Source: Bacteroidales bacterium
Lineage (GTDB): Bacteria; Bacteroidota; Bacteroidia; Bacteroidales; F082
Direction of reading: 5' to 3'
Assembly (NCBI GenBank): GCA_024689285.1
Contig: JAILDR010000180.1
Span: 1-19,181, forward strand
DNA length: 19,181 nt
Each line of letters begins with the position of its first letter. Position 1 is the first letter of the stretch. The notes under the pieces are model-generated. The model was not told the DNA's origin and did not search any database. It was given only the letters and a program-made list of their open reading frames with translations. This document shows positions 1 to 7,268 of the stretch, piece after piece. The position numbers were made by a program, and so were the translations under genes.

Positions 1-1043
1 GTAGAATCTTGATGGGAGCCGCGGCTCTCGTAATGGTGGCTGTTGCCATTATTGCATGTACGAAAGAAAAAGAAATGAGTTCCGAAACGGTTGAAAACAT
101 TGAAATGGTCTCAAGGGAAGACGACATGAACGCTTATCTGAAACAGTTTAAAGAAAGAATGCAGTCGGCATCAAGGGGTGACGAGACTCTTTCGATGGAA
201 GATGCCCGTTGGCATCTTGAAGCAGTTCTGAACTATACATACGGAGATGCAGGACTTCCGTTTTCTGACATTCAATGTGACACGTTTTATTACAAGTTGC
301 CAGCCCAAAACGAAGAGATAACTTTCGCCCAACTCAATCAAGCTTTTATTGAATTTTCAGAGAGTGTAGAAGAGTCTTATGCGGATTGTTCGTTGCCTGG
401 AAAAAGTGTCCTTGCTATTCAAACAAGATTTGAAAGTGAAAGTAAAGATGGGGATATTTCTGTGCGATCCATTCTTAGTATTGGAGGCTCTTCTAATACA
501 ATCAATATGTGGTTTGATTCTACTGATTATTGGAATGAATGGTATTACGATTTTGGAGATGGATACATTGAAGCAGGTGGTAAATGTGGCCCATATGTAG
601 GTGAGCATCCAGAAAGCGGTGCCCCATTGGAATTAACAAGAAAACTGAATTTGCGAATTCCCGCATATGGTTGTGTTCATGGAAGTGTATACTTTACTGA
701 TATAGAACCAATAGAGTTAAGACCTTATGGTTATGGCAATTTTATTTATGATGAGGGTAGTCCTTGCCATTACAAACTTTATTATCGAAACGAAGACCCT
801 CATGAGCCCTGGGCATCGAATCCAGGAGGCTGTATTTGTCCAGACGACATGAACTATTATCTAAGCAAAGGCCCTGAATTGATTAACCATTATTGTCCAT
901 CGGGAAAAGTTGTCATTGGTGCATATTACCAAAGTAATGTAAGAGTGGGAATTGGTTCAAGAGCTGACAATTGCTTTCATGAATTGATTCTTGATTATGG
1001 GGTGTTACATTGCAATAACAATGGAGGTGGGGTGGAAGATTAA
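1..1043 (+). CDS. Lipoprotein, 5' end cut by window edge
   Basis: The reading frame is open to the left edge, so the gene probably starts upstream; the first in-window start (TTG at 9) would fall inside the signal peptide. The visible leader (hydrophobic run ending AIIAC, then TKEKE) matches the leader of the lipoprotein at 2633, which has about eight more residues at its N-terminus. This is a good SpII lipobox, so the protein is expected to be lipid-anchored. The mature part (about 325 residues) begins with a charged helical stretch and continues as a Cys-rich, Tyr/Gly-rich region, probably beta. I recognise no family. The T9SS protein gene follows after 15 bases, so the two are likely cotranscribed. 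Confidence 0.85.
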   Translation, partial: RILMGAAALVMVAVAIIACTKEKEMSSETVENIEMVSREDDMNAYLKQFKERMQSASRGDETLSMEDARWHLEAVLNYTYGDAGLPFSDIQCDTFYYKLPAQNEEITFAQLNQAFIEFSESVEESYADCSLPGKSVLAIQTRFESESKDGDISVRSILSIGGSSNTINMWFDSTDYWNEWYYDFGDGYIEAGGKCGPYVGEHPESGAPLELTRKLNLRIPAYGCVHGSVYFTDIEPIELRPYGYGNFIYDEGSPCHYKLYYRNEDPHEPWASNPGGCICPDDMNYYLSKGPELINHYCPSGKVVIGAYYQSNVRVGIGSRADNCFHELILDYGVLHCNNNGGGVED

Positions 1044-1058
1044 TTGTTTTGAATAGAA

Positions 1059-2588
1059 ATGCGTAGTAAAATAAGTTTATTAGTACTCTTGTGGATAGTG
1101 GCAATAGGTCCTCTCGCATCTCAAGAGAAAGGATTTCTGACCACGTTTTCAGAGGCAGACCACTCATGGTTTGTAACCGATGCCATAGAGACCTCAAATG
1201 GCGAATTCTTAGTCTGCGCGAATGATGATTGGGGATCAAGTAGTTTGTTGCTGAAACTATCTGCCGAAGGCGAAATGCTGTGTAAGACCATCGTTGCGGC
1301 TGAAGACACAACCATCAATGCCCATAGACTCTTTCAAATGCCCCAAGGCAATAGCGACGAGTATATGGTTTTATGCCCCAGTCATCCCGCCGATGGCAGT
1401 ACGGCAGCGCTTATTCTCCTATGTGTCGATGAAAATCTGAACATTGTTTCAAGGAGAACGATGCCTTGCTCTTTCTTCGATGATGGAACCAAATTCTTTG
1501 ACGCAAAGTTTCTGTTGACTGATGAATACGTGTTTGCTGCTTTGTCCTCAAGGCTACTAACATCTCCTTTTTTTCTTAACGCCATATTTATTACCAAATT
1601 TGATTTGGAAGGCAATCTGCTCAACAGCCAAAAGTTGGAAAGGGATTCGTTGGAATTTGTTTGCAATCTGTTTCATGACGAAGAGGATAGAATTGGTCTT
1701 TTTGGCGATTTTAGTCCTTCTCACATGGGCTTTTTGACCTTCGACCAATCTTTGAATCTTATCAGCCGAGACAGCATTTTCCAATGGTCATCTCCCGAAG
1801 GAGTTGGTAGCAACTTTTGTCATTATTCAATAATGGATATTAGTAACAGCCAGGCCGCCATGCTTCCGAATGGGTCATACATGGTTTCAGCAAGGCTATT
1901 AGAGAGTTTGCACCATGCCAATGGCTATCCTTATGCTCACGACCGTTCTGTTATCTTGGCCCAATACGAAAATGATTTCCATCAACCCGAACGCATGCTT
2001 ATTACTGAACACATGAACGACAGCCTTGAATATCCGGCATTTTATAGGTCAATGGATTTTCGGGAAACAGATGAGATGAAATGTAAGGTTTACCAGTGTG
2101 CTATTCTCAACGAGTATCCTGGGTTCGGGCTGCATCAGCCGTATCCAACAGGCATTGTAGTCACCAAAACAGACCAAGACCTCAATGTTGAATGGAAAAA
2201 ACGTTTTCTGAAAGATGGAAATTATCAAGCTATGGCCATCAATGCTACTGCTGATGGTGGCTGTTTGGTGGTTGGTTCCTTAGGAGATTATCAGACGCAA
2301 AGGTTCGATGTTTTTGCGCTGAAAATCAATGCCGAAGGTGCTGTCGGTGTTGATGAGATCCAAGAAGAGAGTATGGCGTTTGTCTATCCCAATCCTGCTC
2401 ATGAAGCCATAAGAATTAGTGGCATAGAGGCTAAGGAAACGCTGGTTTATAATGCTTTGGGGCAGTGTGTGATGACCTTTCGTGGCAACGAGGCAAGTGT
2501 GGCGACAATGGCTGCTGGAGTTTATCTGTTGAAGGTTACAGATGACAACGGAATAACGCAAACCATACGTTTTGTTGTAGAAGAATAA
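1059..2588 (+). CDS. Secreted protein with T9SS type A C-terminal sorting domain
   Basis: 509 residues. Residues 1-21 are a Sec signal peptide (basic start, hydrophobic core, cleavage near ASQ). The middle has repeated beta-strand pairs of the type 'KFDLEGNLL' and 'KINAEG', as in propeller-like secreted proteins of Bacteroidota. Residues about 442-509 are a type A T9SS sorting domain: YPNPA near its start, VYNALGQ, then AAGVYLLKV and a hydrophobic end. In this family the domain directs passage through the outer membrane by T9SS and is then removed or replaced by a surface anchor. The gene sits between two lipoproteins with similar leaders. The sorting domain is sure; the role of the main body is unknown. 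Confidence 0.9.
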   Translation: MRSKISLLVLLWIVAIGPLASQEKGFLTTFSEADHSWFVTDAIETSNGEFLVCANDDWGSSSLLLKLSAEGEMLCKTIVAAEDTTINAHRLFQMPQGNSDEYMVLCPSHPADGSTAALILLCVDENLNIVSRRTMPCSFFDDGTKFFDAKFLLTDEYVFAALSSRLLTSPFFLNAIFITKFDLEGNLLNSQKLERDSLEFVCNLFHDEEDRIGLFGDFSPSHMGFLTFDQSLNLISRDSIFQWSSPEGVGSNFCHYSIMDISNSQAAMLPNGSYMVSARLLESLHHANGYPYAHDRSVILAQYENDFHQPERMLITEHMNDSLEYPAFYRSMDFRETDEMKCKVYQCAILNEYPGFGLHQPYPTGIVVTKTDQDLNVEWKKRFLKDGNYQAMAINATADGGCLVVGSLGDYQTQRFDVFALKINAEGAVGVDEIQEESMAFVYPNPAHEAIRISGIEAKETLVYNALGQCVMTFRGNEASVATMAAGVYLLKVTDDNGITQTIRFVVEE

Positions 2589-2632
2589 ACTATTGATAAA
2601 AGATTAAATACAAACCAAAAAAAGTAGACATT

Positions 2633-3220
2633 ATGAATAAACTCAAAATCACATTGGGAGCTATGACTCTCGCAGTGGCAGCTGTTGCCATCATTGCATG
2701 CAGCAAGGAAAAGACAGCGCAACAGGAAACTACAATCGTGCTACAAGCGGCAAACCACAACGATCTTACTCTCGCAGAAATTGCTGAGGCTATGAGCTGG
2801 GGGGAGGGCAAGGCCTTCTTCGAAAACCAACCTATCAAAGACTATACTGCCGTGTGTGAAATGGTCGTGAATGATTGTGGAATAAACGAAAAAGAATTTG
2901 ACATTCCTTATTACATTTCTTGGGAATTGAAAATGCCTAATAATACCTGTAACCCCAATTATCCCGGTACTTGCTTAATGATTAGAAAGAAAGAGAACTC
3001 GTCATTGCAGGCCAATGCCACTGGGTATTTTGAAGATGATAAATTGGTTATCATCCCAACCACTGAGGAGAATGGCTTCACAGCAGATGGTTATTTGGTC
3101 GTTGGAGGGCCGGTCGTTATAGAGAATGATAACGTCGTCATACAAGAAGGTATTTATGCGGCCTACTACGATGAAGAACAGGGAAAGTATTCTGCAGTGG
3201 CTGTGGATTATTATAGATAA
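2633..3220 (+). CDS. Small lipoprotein, leader paralogous to the first gene
   Basis: 195 residues. The leader ends in a lipobox (AIIAC, Cys23) followed by SKEKT, so SpII processing and lipid anchoring are expected. The leader is nearly the same as that of the truncated gene at the left edge; I see no convincing similarity in the mature parts. The mature protein has a helical segment (about 40-65), a Cys-containing central part (NTCNPNYPGTC) and a C-terminal beta-rich region. No family recognised. It starts 44 bases after the T9SS protein gene, with no promoter motif that I can see between them, and it is followed by a clear terminator hairpin, so it is probably the last gene of this unit. Confidence 0.85.
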   Translation: MNKLKITLGAMTLAVAAVAIIACSKEKTAQQETTIVLQAANHNDLTLAEIAEAMSWGEGKAFFENQPIKDYTAVCEMVVNDCGINEKEFDIPYYISWELKMPNNTCNPNYPGTCLMIRKKENSSLQANATGYFEDDKLVIIPTTEENGFTADGYLVVGGPVVIENDNVVIQEGIYAAYYDEEQGKYSAVAVDYYR

Positions 3221-3253
3221 AATGAATTAAAGTTGTTCTAAAAGACGGTATTC

Positions 3254-3284
3254 AAGGATGCTGATTGTTTTTCAGCATCCTTTG
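3254..3284 (+). terminator. Intrinsic terminator hairpin after the lipoprotein operon
   Basis: A perfect 11-base inverted repeat: AAGGATGCTGA at 3254-3264 and TCAGCATCCTT at 3272-3282, with a 7-base T-rich loop. Only a short T run follows. It lies 33 bases past the stop of the lipoprotein and ahead of the promoter of the next unit, which fits a terminator. Confidence 0.75.
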
Positions 3285-3314
3285 TGAATTTATGACAATT
3301 AATTCATAAATTTG
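3281..3314 (+). promoter_or_regulatory. Promoter of the DUF2975/XRE pair
   Basis: TAAATTTG at 3307-3314 fits the Bacteroidota -7 consensus TAnnTTTG exactly. A TTTG at 3281-3284 could be the -33 element, but its 22-base spacing is one or two longer than usual. Because the -7 element overlaps the TTG at 3312, translation must start downstream, at ATG 3339. Confidence 0.6.
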
Positions 3315-3338
3315 CATCAAATTATCAATCGAATTACA

Positions 3339-3815
3339 ATGAAAGATAGAACTCTGAGAAACATTTATTTATGTTGTTATATTGCCTTGGCCTTTTGCAT
3401 TATTTGGGCAGCTTCTTCTGTAATCAATTTCACCAACATCATGTTTGGCAAATACGCATCTTCTCATCCTATTGATTGGTCGGTAAATACAACAATGAGA
3501 ATAATCGTTTTCATTTGTTATCTGTTAGGATCAGTTGCTATGGTAATCCTCTGTGTCAAAGCCGTATTCAACACCTTGAAAGGTCTTCGCCAAAATACGG
3601 TTTTCCCAAGGAGCAATGAAAAGCTGATGTTTTGGATTGCTTTGGCCAATTTCATTCAACTTTTTGGGGCTTGGAATCTCCAGATTTTGTGGAATGATGA
3701 TGAGGTGTTAGCAATAACTGACAAAAATATCGTCACGCCCTTCTTCCTGTTTTTCTTCGCCTTCATGTACAAAGTGGCCGCCGATGCTGTGGAAGAAAAT
3801 AACTTAACCATTTGA
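3339..3815 (+). CDS. DUF2975 family membrane protein
   Basis: 158 residues from ATG 3339; an upstream TTG at 3312 is rejected because it lies inside the promoter. Four hydrophobic segments are visible: about 8-35, 52-78, 94-115 and 130-147, with short charged loops (TLKGLRQN between the second and third). This four-helix layout, and the very small XRE regulator that begins 3 bases after the stop, match the DUF2975 plus XRE pairs found widely in Firmicutes and Bacteroidota (YoaS/YozG type). The biochemical role of the family is not established. The pair has its own promoter and is preceded by a terminator. Confidence 0.75.
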   Translation: MKDRTLRNIYLCCYIALAFCIIWAASSVINFTNIMFGKYASSHPIDWSVNTTMRIIVFICYLLGSVAMVILCVKAVFNTLKGLRQNTVFPRSNEKLMFWIALANFIQLFGAWNLQILWNDDEVLAITDKNIVTPFFLFFFAFMYKVAADAVEENNLTI

Positions 3816-3818
3816 GCT

Positions 3819-4022
3819 ATGATTATCGTAAACCTTGACGTAATGCTCGCCAAGCGCAAGATGCGCTCCAATGAATTAGCAGAGAAGGTTGGCCTCACCC
3901 AGGCCAACCTCTCCATCCTGAAGACGGGCAAGGCCAAGGCCATCCGTCTCAGCACTTTGGATGCTATTTGTCGTGAACTGCAATGCACGCCTGGAGATAT
4001 TTTGGAGTATCGGGAGGGATAA
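3819..4022 (+). CDS. Small XRE-family (Cro/C1-type) transcriptional regulator
   Basis: 67 residues, nearly all one helix-turn-helix domain: 'LAEKVGLTQANLSILKTGKAKAI' covers the two recognition helices (about 20-42), and 'LDAICRELQCTPGDILEY' (about 47-64) is the typical C-terminal part of the YozG-like branch. No effector domain. It follows the DUF2975 gene by 3 bases and is surely cotranscribed with it; such pairs are usually thought to be self-regulating, which is inference here. Just 6 bases after its stop the T9SS domain relic begins. Confidence 0.85.
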   Translation: MIIVNLDVMLAKRKMRSNELAEKVGLTQANLSILKTGKAKAIRLSTLDAICRELQCTPGDILEYREG

Positions 4023-4028
4023 AAAAGC

Positions 4029-4115
4029 TATCCCAATCCTGCCAAAGGAACCATTAGAAATGGTGGCGAGGAGGCCAAGGAAACGATGGTATATGATGCA
4101 CAGGGGGCCTGCTGA
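4029..4115 (+). pseudogene. Relic of a T9SS type A sorting domain
   Basis: Read from 4029, 28 codons give YPNPAKGT, then EEAKETMVYDAQGAC, then TGA. This lines up without gaps with residues about 443-470 of the T9SS protein at 1059-2588 (YPNPAHEA, EAKETLVYNALGQC). By eye, 62 of 84 bases agree. The frame has no start codon or preceding coding sequence: it begins just 6 bases past the stop of the XRE gene, and it stops before the second half of the domain. It is therefore best read as the remains of a lost T9SS cargo gene. A chance match is unlikely given the ordered YPNP, AKET and VYDA motifs. Confidence 0.7.
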
Positions 4116-4164
4116 AGTTTTGTCGCTTGTTTATAAAAAACCATAGAAAATGCGCGATTCATGT

Positions 4165-4250
4165 AAAAGTCGCCCAAAAAAGTGTATCTTTGCGGCGAAA
4201 AGTCGCCTAAAAAAGTGTAACGATTCGCTAAAAAGTCGCCCAAAAAAGTG
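4165..4250. repeat. Three 20-base direct repeats with a 33-base period
   Basis: Copies at 4165-4184, 4198-4217 and 4231-4250 read AAAAGTCGCCCAAAAAAGTG; copy 2 differs by a single base (CCT for CCC). The distance from copy to copy is exactly 33 in both cases, about three helical turns, so the copies fall on nearly the same face of the DNA. The 13-base spacers differ from each other. The array ends 42 bases before the start of the ATPase gene, so it is a candidate operator or set of duplicated promoter units. Confidence 0.85.
4185..4192 (+). promoter_or_regulatory. Possible -7 promoter element within the repeat array
   Basis: TATCTTTG fits TAnnTTTG and lies in the first spacer, directly after repeat copy 1. 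The second spacer (TAACGATTCG...) lacks the TTTG. No good -33 TTTG is visible upstream. If used, copies 2 and 3 would lie in the 5' untranslated region, where GGCGA (4194-4198) and TCGCC (4203-4207) could form a small hairpin. Confidence 0.4.
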
Positions 4251-4292
4251 GTAATATATAGATAATCAATACATTAAAAAACAGCGGTTAAC

Positions 4293-5630
4293 ATGTTCAA
4301 AAGGAAGATAGAGACAACGTTGCTGCAATGGAAAGCTAAAGAAGACCGCAAACCTTTGGTAATCAAGGGGTGTCGACAATGTGGAAAGACGAGCTCTGTG
4401 CTTGATTTCGCCAAACGGAATTATGCGAACGTGGTTTATCTCGACTTTCACGAGCACAAAGAGTACAAAGCCTTTTTTGCTGGTGCACTCGATGTGGACA
4501 CGTTGACCTTTAATATTTCCGTAGGTATTCAGGGTGCGAGGTTTGTGCCTCATGAAACTTGTATCGTACTCGATGAAATCCAGGATTGTCCTAATGCACG
4601 TGCTTCACTTAAATTCTTCAAGTTGGACGGGCGTTACGATGTGATATGCACAGGCTCACTTCTTGGCGTGAATGGCTATAAAACCAAGGAAGAGCAGGAA
4701 GAAGAAGAATCCGCCTCCATACCGGTGGGATTTGAGCAGATTGTTTCGATGTATCCGATGGATTTTGAGGAATGGTTATGGGCCAATGGTATTGAGCAGA
4801 TGCACATCGATTATCTGCGGAGCTGTCTTCAGAATGAGAAGCCTGTCAATGAAGCCATTCATCAACGTATGCAGCAACTTCTTCTTAGATACGTAGTTGT
4901 TGGTGGAATGCCTGAGGCTGTTACGTCTTTTTTTGAGAGTAACAATATGAACGAGGTCTTTGAGGTTCAACATGGAATCATCGAAACCTATAAAGCAGAT
5001 ATGCTGAAATATGCATTGTCGGAAGACAAGCCCCGTATTCGCGAGTGTTTTGAGTCCATTCCTGCCCAGTTGGCCAAGGAAAACAAAAAGTTCCAGTATA
5101 CCACCATCCGTAAGGGTGCACGTTCACGTGATTATCAAGGCAGTATTCAATGGATTGAAGATGCGGGGATTATACAACGTTGCTATAACACTTCAATTAC
5201 GGAATTGCCTCTGGCGGGCAATGCTATTCCCGATTGTTTCAAAGTCTACATGGTTGACATTGGCTTGTTGGTGAGCATGTTGGAGTTCGGGACGGCTTGG
5301 AGTATTCTTCAGGGCGACTTGAATGGGTATAAAGGAGCTATATATGAAAACCTTGCGGCTGATGTTTTTGGAAAAATGGGCCGCAAACTGTATTATTTCC
5401 AGAAAGGGGGCGGGCTTGAATTGGATATGCTCATTCGTTACAAAGGCGAGTGTTGTCCGCTAGAATGCAAATCCACCACGGGAAATGCCAAGTCGCTGAA
5501 AACCGTTTTGAAACACCCAGAGCATTATCACATCGGTCATGCGATAAAATTAGGCGAATACAATGTGGGACGCAGTGGGCAGATATTGACGCTACCTTTT
5601 TATATGTCGTTTTTGCTAACGGAATATTAA
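4293..5630 (+). CDS. AAA-family ATPase with DUF4143 (nuclease-like) C-terminal domain
   Basis: 445 residues, the usual length for this family. The N-terminal AAA_14 domain has a Walker A motif GCRQCGKTS (residues 26-34, Lys32), a Walker B motif CIVLDE (90-95, Asp94/Glu95) and a sensor-like ICTGS (118-122). A long helical middle follows. The C-terminal DUF4143 part (about 240-410) has YEN (Glu352), LELD (Asp378) and PLECK (Glu391, Lys393), which is the D...ExK layout of a PD-(D/E)xK-like fold. Family members are common and often multicopy in Bacteroidota and Archaea; their function is poorly known. The gene appears to stand alone behind the 33-base-period repeats. Walker and ExK residues are intact, so it is probably active. 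Confidence 0.9.
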   Translation: MFKRKIETTLLQWKAKEDRKPLVIKGCRQCGKTSSVLDFAKRNYANVVYLDFHEHKEYKAFFAGALDVDTLTFNISVGIQGARFVPHETCIVLDEIQDCPNARASLKFFKLDGRYDVICTGSLLGVNGYKTKEEQEEEESASIPVGFEQIVSMYPMDFEEWLWANGIEQMHIDYLRSCLQNEKPVNEAIHQRMQQLLLRYVVVGGMPEAVTSFFESNNMNEVFEVQHGIIETYKADMLKYALSEDKPRIRECFESIPAQLAKENKKFQYTTIRKGARSRDYQGSIQWIEDAGIIQRCYNTSITELPLAGNAIPDCFKVYMVDIGLLVSMLEFGTAWSILQGDLNGYKGAIYENLAADVFGKMGRKLYYFQKGGGLELDMLIRYKGECCPLECKSTTGNAKSLKTVLKHPEHYHIGHAIKLGEYNVGRSGQILTLPFYMSFLLTEY

Positions 5631-5646
5631 TGTAAAACAAAAATCT

Positions 5647-6537
5647 ATGAAAACTCTAAGAACGATGGCTGTTGCACTATGGGTGGTTGTGGCTCTGTCG
5701 TGCGTCTCTTGCCAGAAAGAAAAGGCGGGTGTGTATGCGCCCAAGAAGAAAATCCAGAGGATTTATTACTCATGGAACAGCACCGAGAAACTGCCCTACC
5801 AACAATGGGAGTGGGAAGACGATAGGATTAGCTCCATTACCCATTATGCCAATTTCCAGTTGAAGGACGACACATGGGAGGAGGTCTTCACCTACGAGGA
5901 CAACCGCATCAAGCGAGTGGACAATCTCTCTGACGGGGAGTACATTACCTATGAATACAGCGACAATCACCTGAGAGCAGCCACCGTGTGCTACCATAAC
6001 TACACCGAATGCACATGGGCAGTTGGCTACGATGGCGACTACATTACAAAGCTCACTGGCACATTCTATGGCAAGAAGAAATGCAGTCACGAGATACACC
6101 TCAACCCCCTGTCGCACCTGTTTTCACCTGACTTGTGCGCCAGCATCGCCCAATGCGAGCAGCATACGACACATTATCGACATCAAGATGACAACTACAC
6201 CATCTCCTTGCAACTTGTCTGGGAAGACGGTAATATCAGCCGGATTGTTTATTCAGACAATCATGATGTTTATACCTTACAGTTGCAATACGACGACAAA
6301 CGCAGTCCTTGGTATGGATTCATGGGTGGCCTTGATGATTACATGACCAGCCTCGAAGCAGGAAGCACAACCTTTGCCCAACACAACGTGACCACGATGG
6401 TTTATAAGGAAGAGTACTACACGGATACGATTTGCTATTCCTACCAATACGACAGCGACAAGTATCCCATCCTGCAGGCCAGGTACATCGCTGGCGATCC
6501 AGACGAAAAACGTGTGCTTTATTATGAATACAATTAA
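5647..6537 (+). CDS. Lipoprotein with repeated beta-strand (YD-like) body
   Basis: 296 residues. The leader (about 1-22) ends LSCVSC then QKEK; two cysteines (19 and 22) could be the lipid site, with Cys22 giving a post-cysteine motif (xKEK) like that of the first and third genes. The body consists of short strands with aromatic and acidic residues such as 'WEWEDDRISSITHY', 'YEDNRIKRV', 'YEYSDNHLRAA' and 'VWEDGNISRIVYSD'. This spacing resembles the YD/RHS-like DUF4595-type lipoproteins of Bacteroidales, though I would not insist on the family name. It starts 16 bases after the ATPase stop and is followed 10 bases later by another lipoprotein, so the two lipoproteins are likely expressed together. 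Confidence 0.8.
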   Translation: MKTLRTMAVALWVVVALSCVSCQKEKAGVYAPKKKIQRIYYSWNSTEKLPYQQWEWEDDRISSITHYANFQLKDDTWEEVFTYEDNRIKRVDNLSDGEYITYEYSDNHLRAATVCYHNYTECTWAVGYDGDYITKLTGTFYGKKKCSHEIHLNPLSHLFSPDLCASIAQCEQHTTHYRHQDDNYTISLQLVWEDGNISRIVYSDNHDVYTLQLQYDDKRSPWYGFMGGLDDYMTSLEAGSTTFAQHNVTTMVYKEEYYTDTICYSYQYDSDKYPILQARYIAGDPDEKRVLYYEYN

Positions 6538-6547
6538 TCACGACGAT

Positions 6548-7255
6548 ATGAAAAAGTATAGTTTTCTGATTCTGATAGCAACAGCTTTGCTGGTGGCCGC
6601 TTGCCATCCGGTTGAAGACCTCAAGGAATTCACCAAGGGCGTGACGGTAACTACTGCTTCCCCGACCCTCGTAATCAATACCAATGCTACTTTGGGTGCC
6701 GAAGTGACTGCCGATGACCCCGGGTTGCTGTTGGAGCTTGGTGTATGCTGGAACCTCACGGGAAGCCCTACCGCCGCCGACCCGTGCTTCAAGACCTATC
6801 GCTGTTCGCAGCCCTTCAGCTGCTTTGTCGGCAACCTGGAGCCTAATTCCGTCTACCACGTGCGCGGCTATGCCAAATACGGCACGGAATACTGTTATGG
6901 TGAAGAGAAGACCTTCGCCACTACTTCCGAGACCTCTGAATCCATTGTCGCCACATTGGAAGCCTACGACATCACCTCACGCAGTTTTTGGTGTAATGCC
7001 ATCATCAAGCCTTTTGGTGTCACCAATTGGTACGCTGGCGTGTGCTACAGCACCCGTCCCGTCTTCACGATTGATGATTGCGATGGGGCTGAGATAGGCG
7101 CTTACAGTAACGGTCTTTGCCGCACCATGTGCTATGAACTTACGCCAGACACGCAGTATTACTACCGAGCCTACGTGGCATACAATAACGAAGCCGGAGA
7201 CTCATACAGTTTCCTGTACGGTAACATCCGCAGTCTGACCACTTTGAATGATTAA
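6548..7255 (+). CDS. Lipoprotein with two fibronectin-III-like modules
   Basis: 235 residues from ATG 6548; an in-frame ATG at 6512 lies within the previous gene and precedes a needless extension. The leader ends LLVAAC (Cys19), a clear lipobox. Two modules follow: about 32-126 (ATLGAEV, LGVCWN, VGNLEPNSVYHVRGYAKYGTEYCYGEEKTFAT) given here as separate motifs, and about 132-232 (AGVCYST, YELTPDTQYYYRAYVAYNN). The 'LxPxxxYYxRAY' signature is typical of Fn3-like modules in surface lipoproteins of Bacteroidales. Many cysteines (about nine in the mature part) are unusual for this fold and may form disulfides. Role unknown; a binding or adhesion role is inference. Confidence 0.85.
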   Translation: MKKYSFLILIATALLVAACHPVEDLKEFTKGVTVTTASPTLVINTNATLGAEVTADDPGLLLELGVCWNLTGSPTAADPCFKTYRCSQPFSCFVGNLEPNSVYHVRGYAKYGTEYCYGEEKTFATTSETSESIVATLEAYDITSRSFWCNAIIKPFGVTNWYAGVCYSTRPVFTIDDCDGAEIGAYSNGLCRTMCYELTPDTQYYYRAYVAYNNEAGDSYSFLYGNIRSLTTLND

Positions 7256-7268
7256 AATCATAACAACG

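Noticed and set aside
9..1043. TTG at 9 as the true start of the first gene
   Set aside because: The frame is open to the left edge and the paralogous leader at 2633 is about eight residues longer, so the start is upstream of the window.
4028..4243. Minus-strand frame encoding an 11-residue repeat (YTFLGDF)
   Set aside because: The peptide repeat is a by-product of the 33-base DNA period, which is a multiple of three; the rest of the frame runs antisense through the T9SS relic, and there is no sign of a promoter.
4165..4250. CRISPR-like array
   Set aside because: Only three copies of 20 bases with 13-base spacers, far too short for spacers, and no cas gene in the window.
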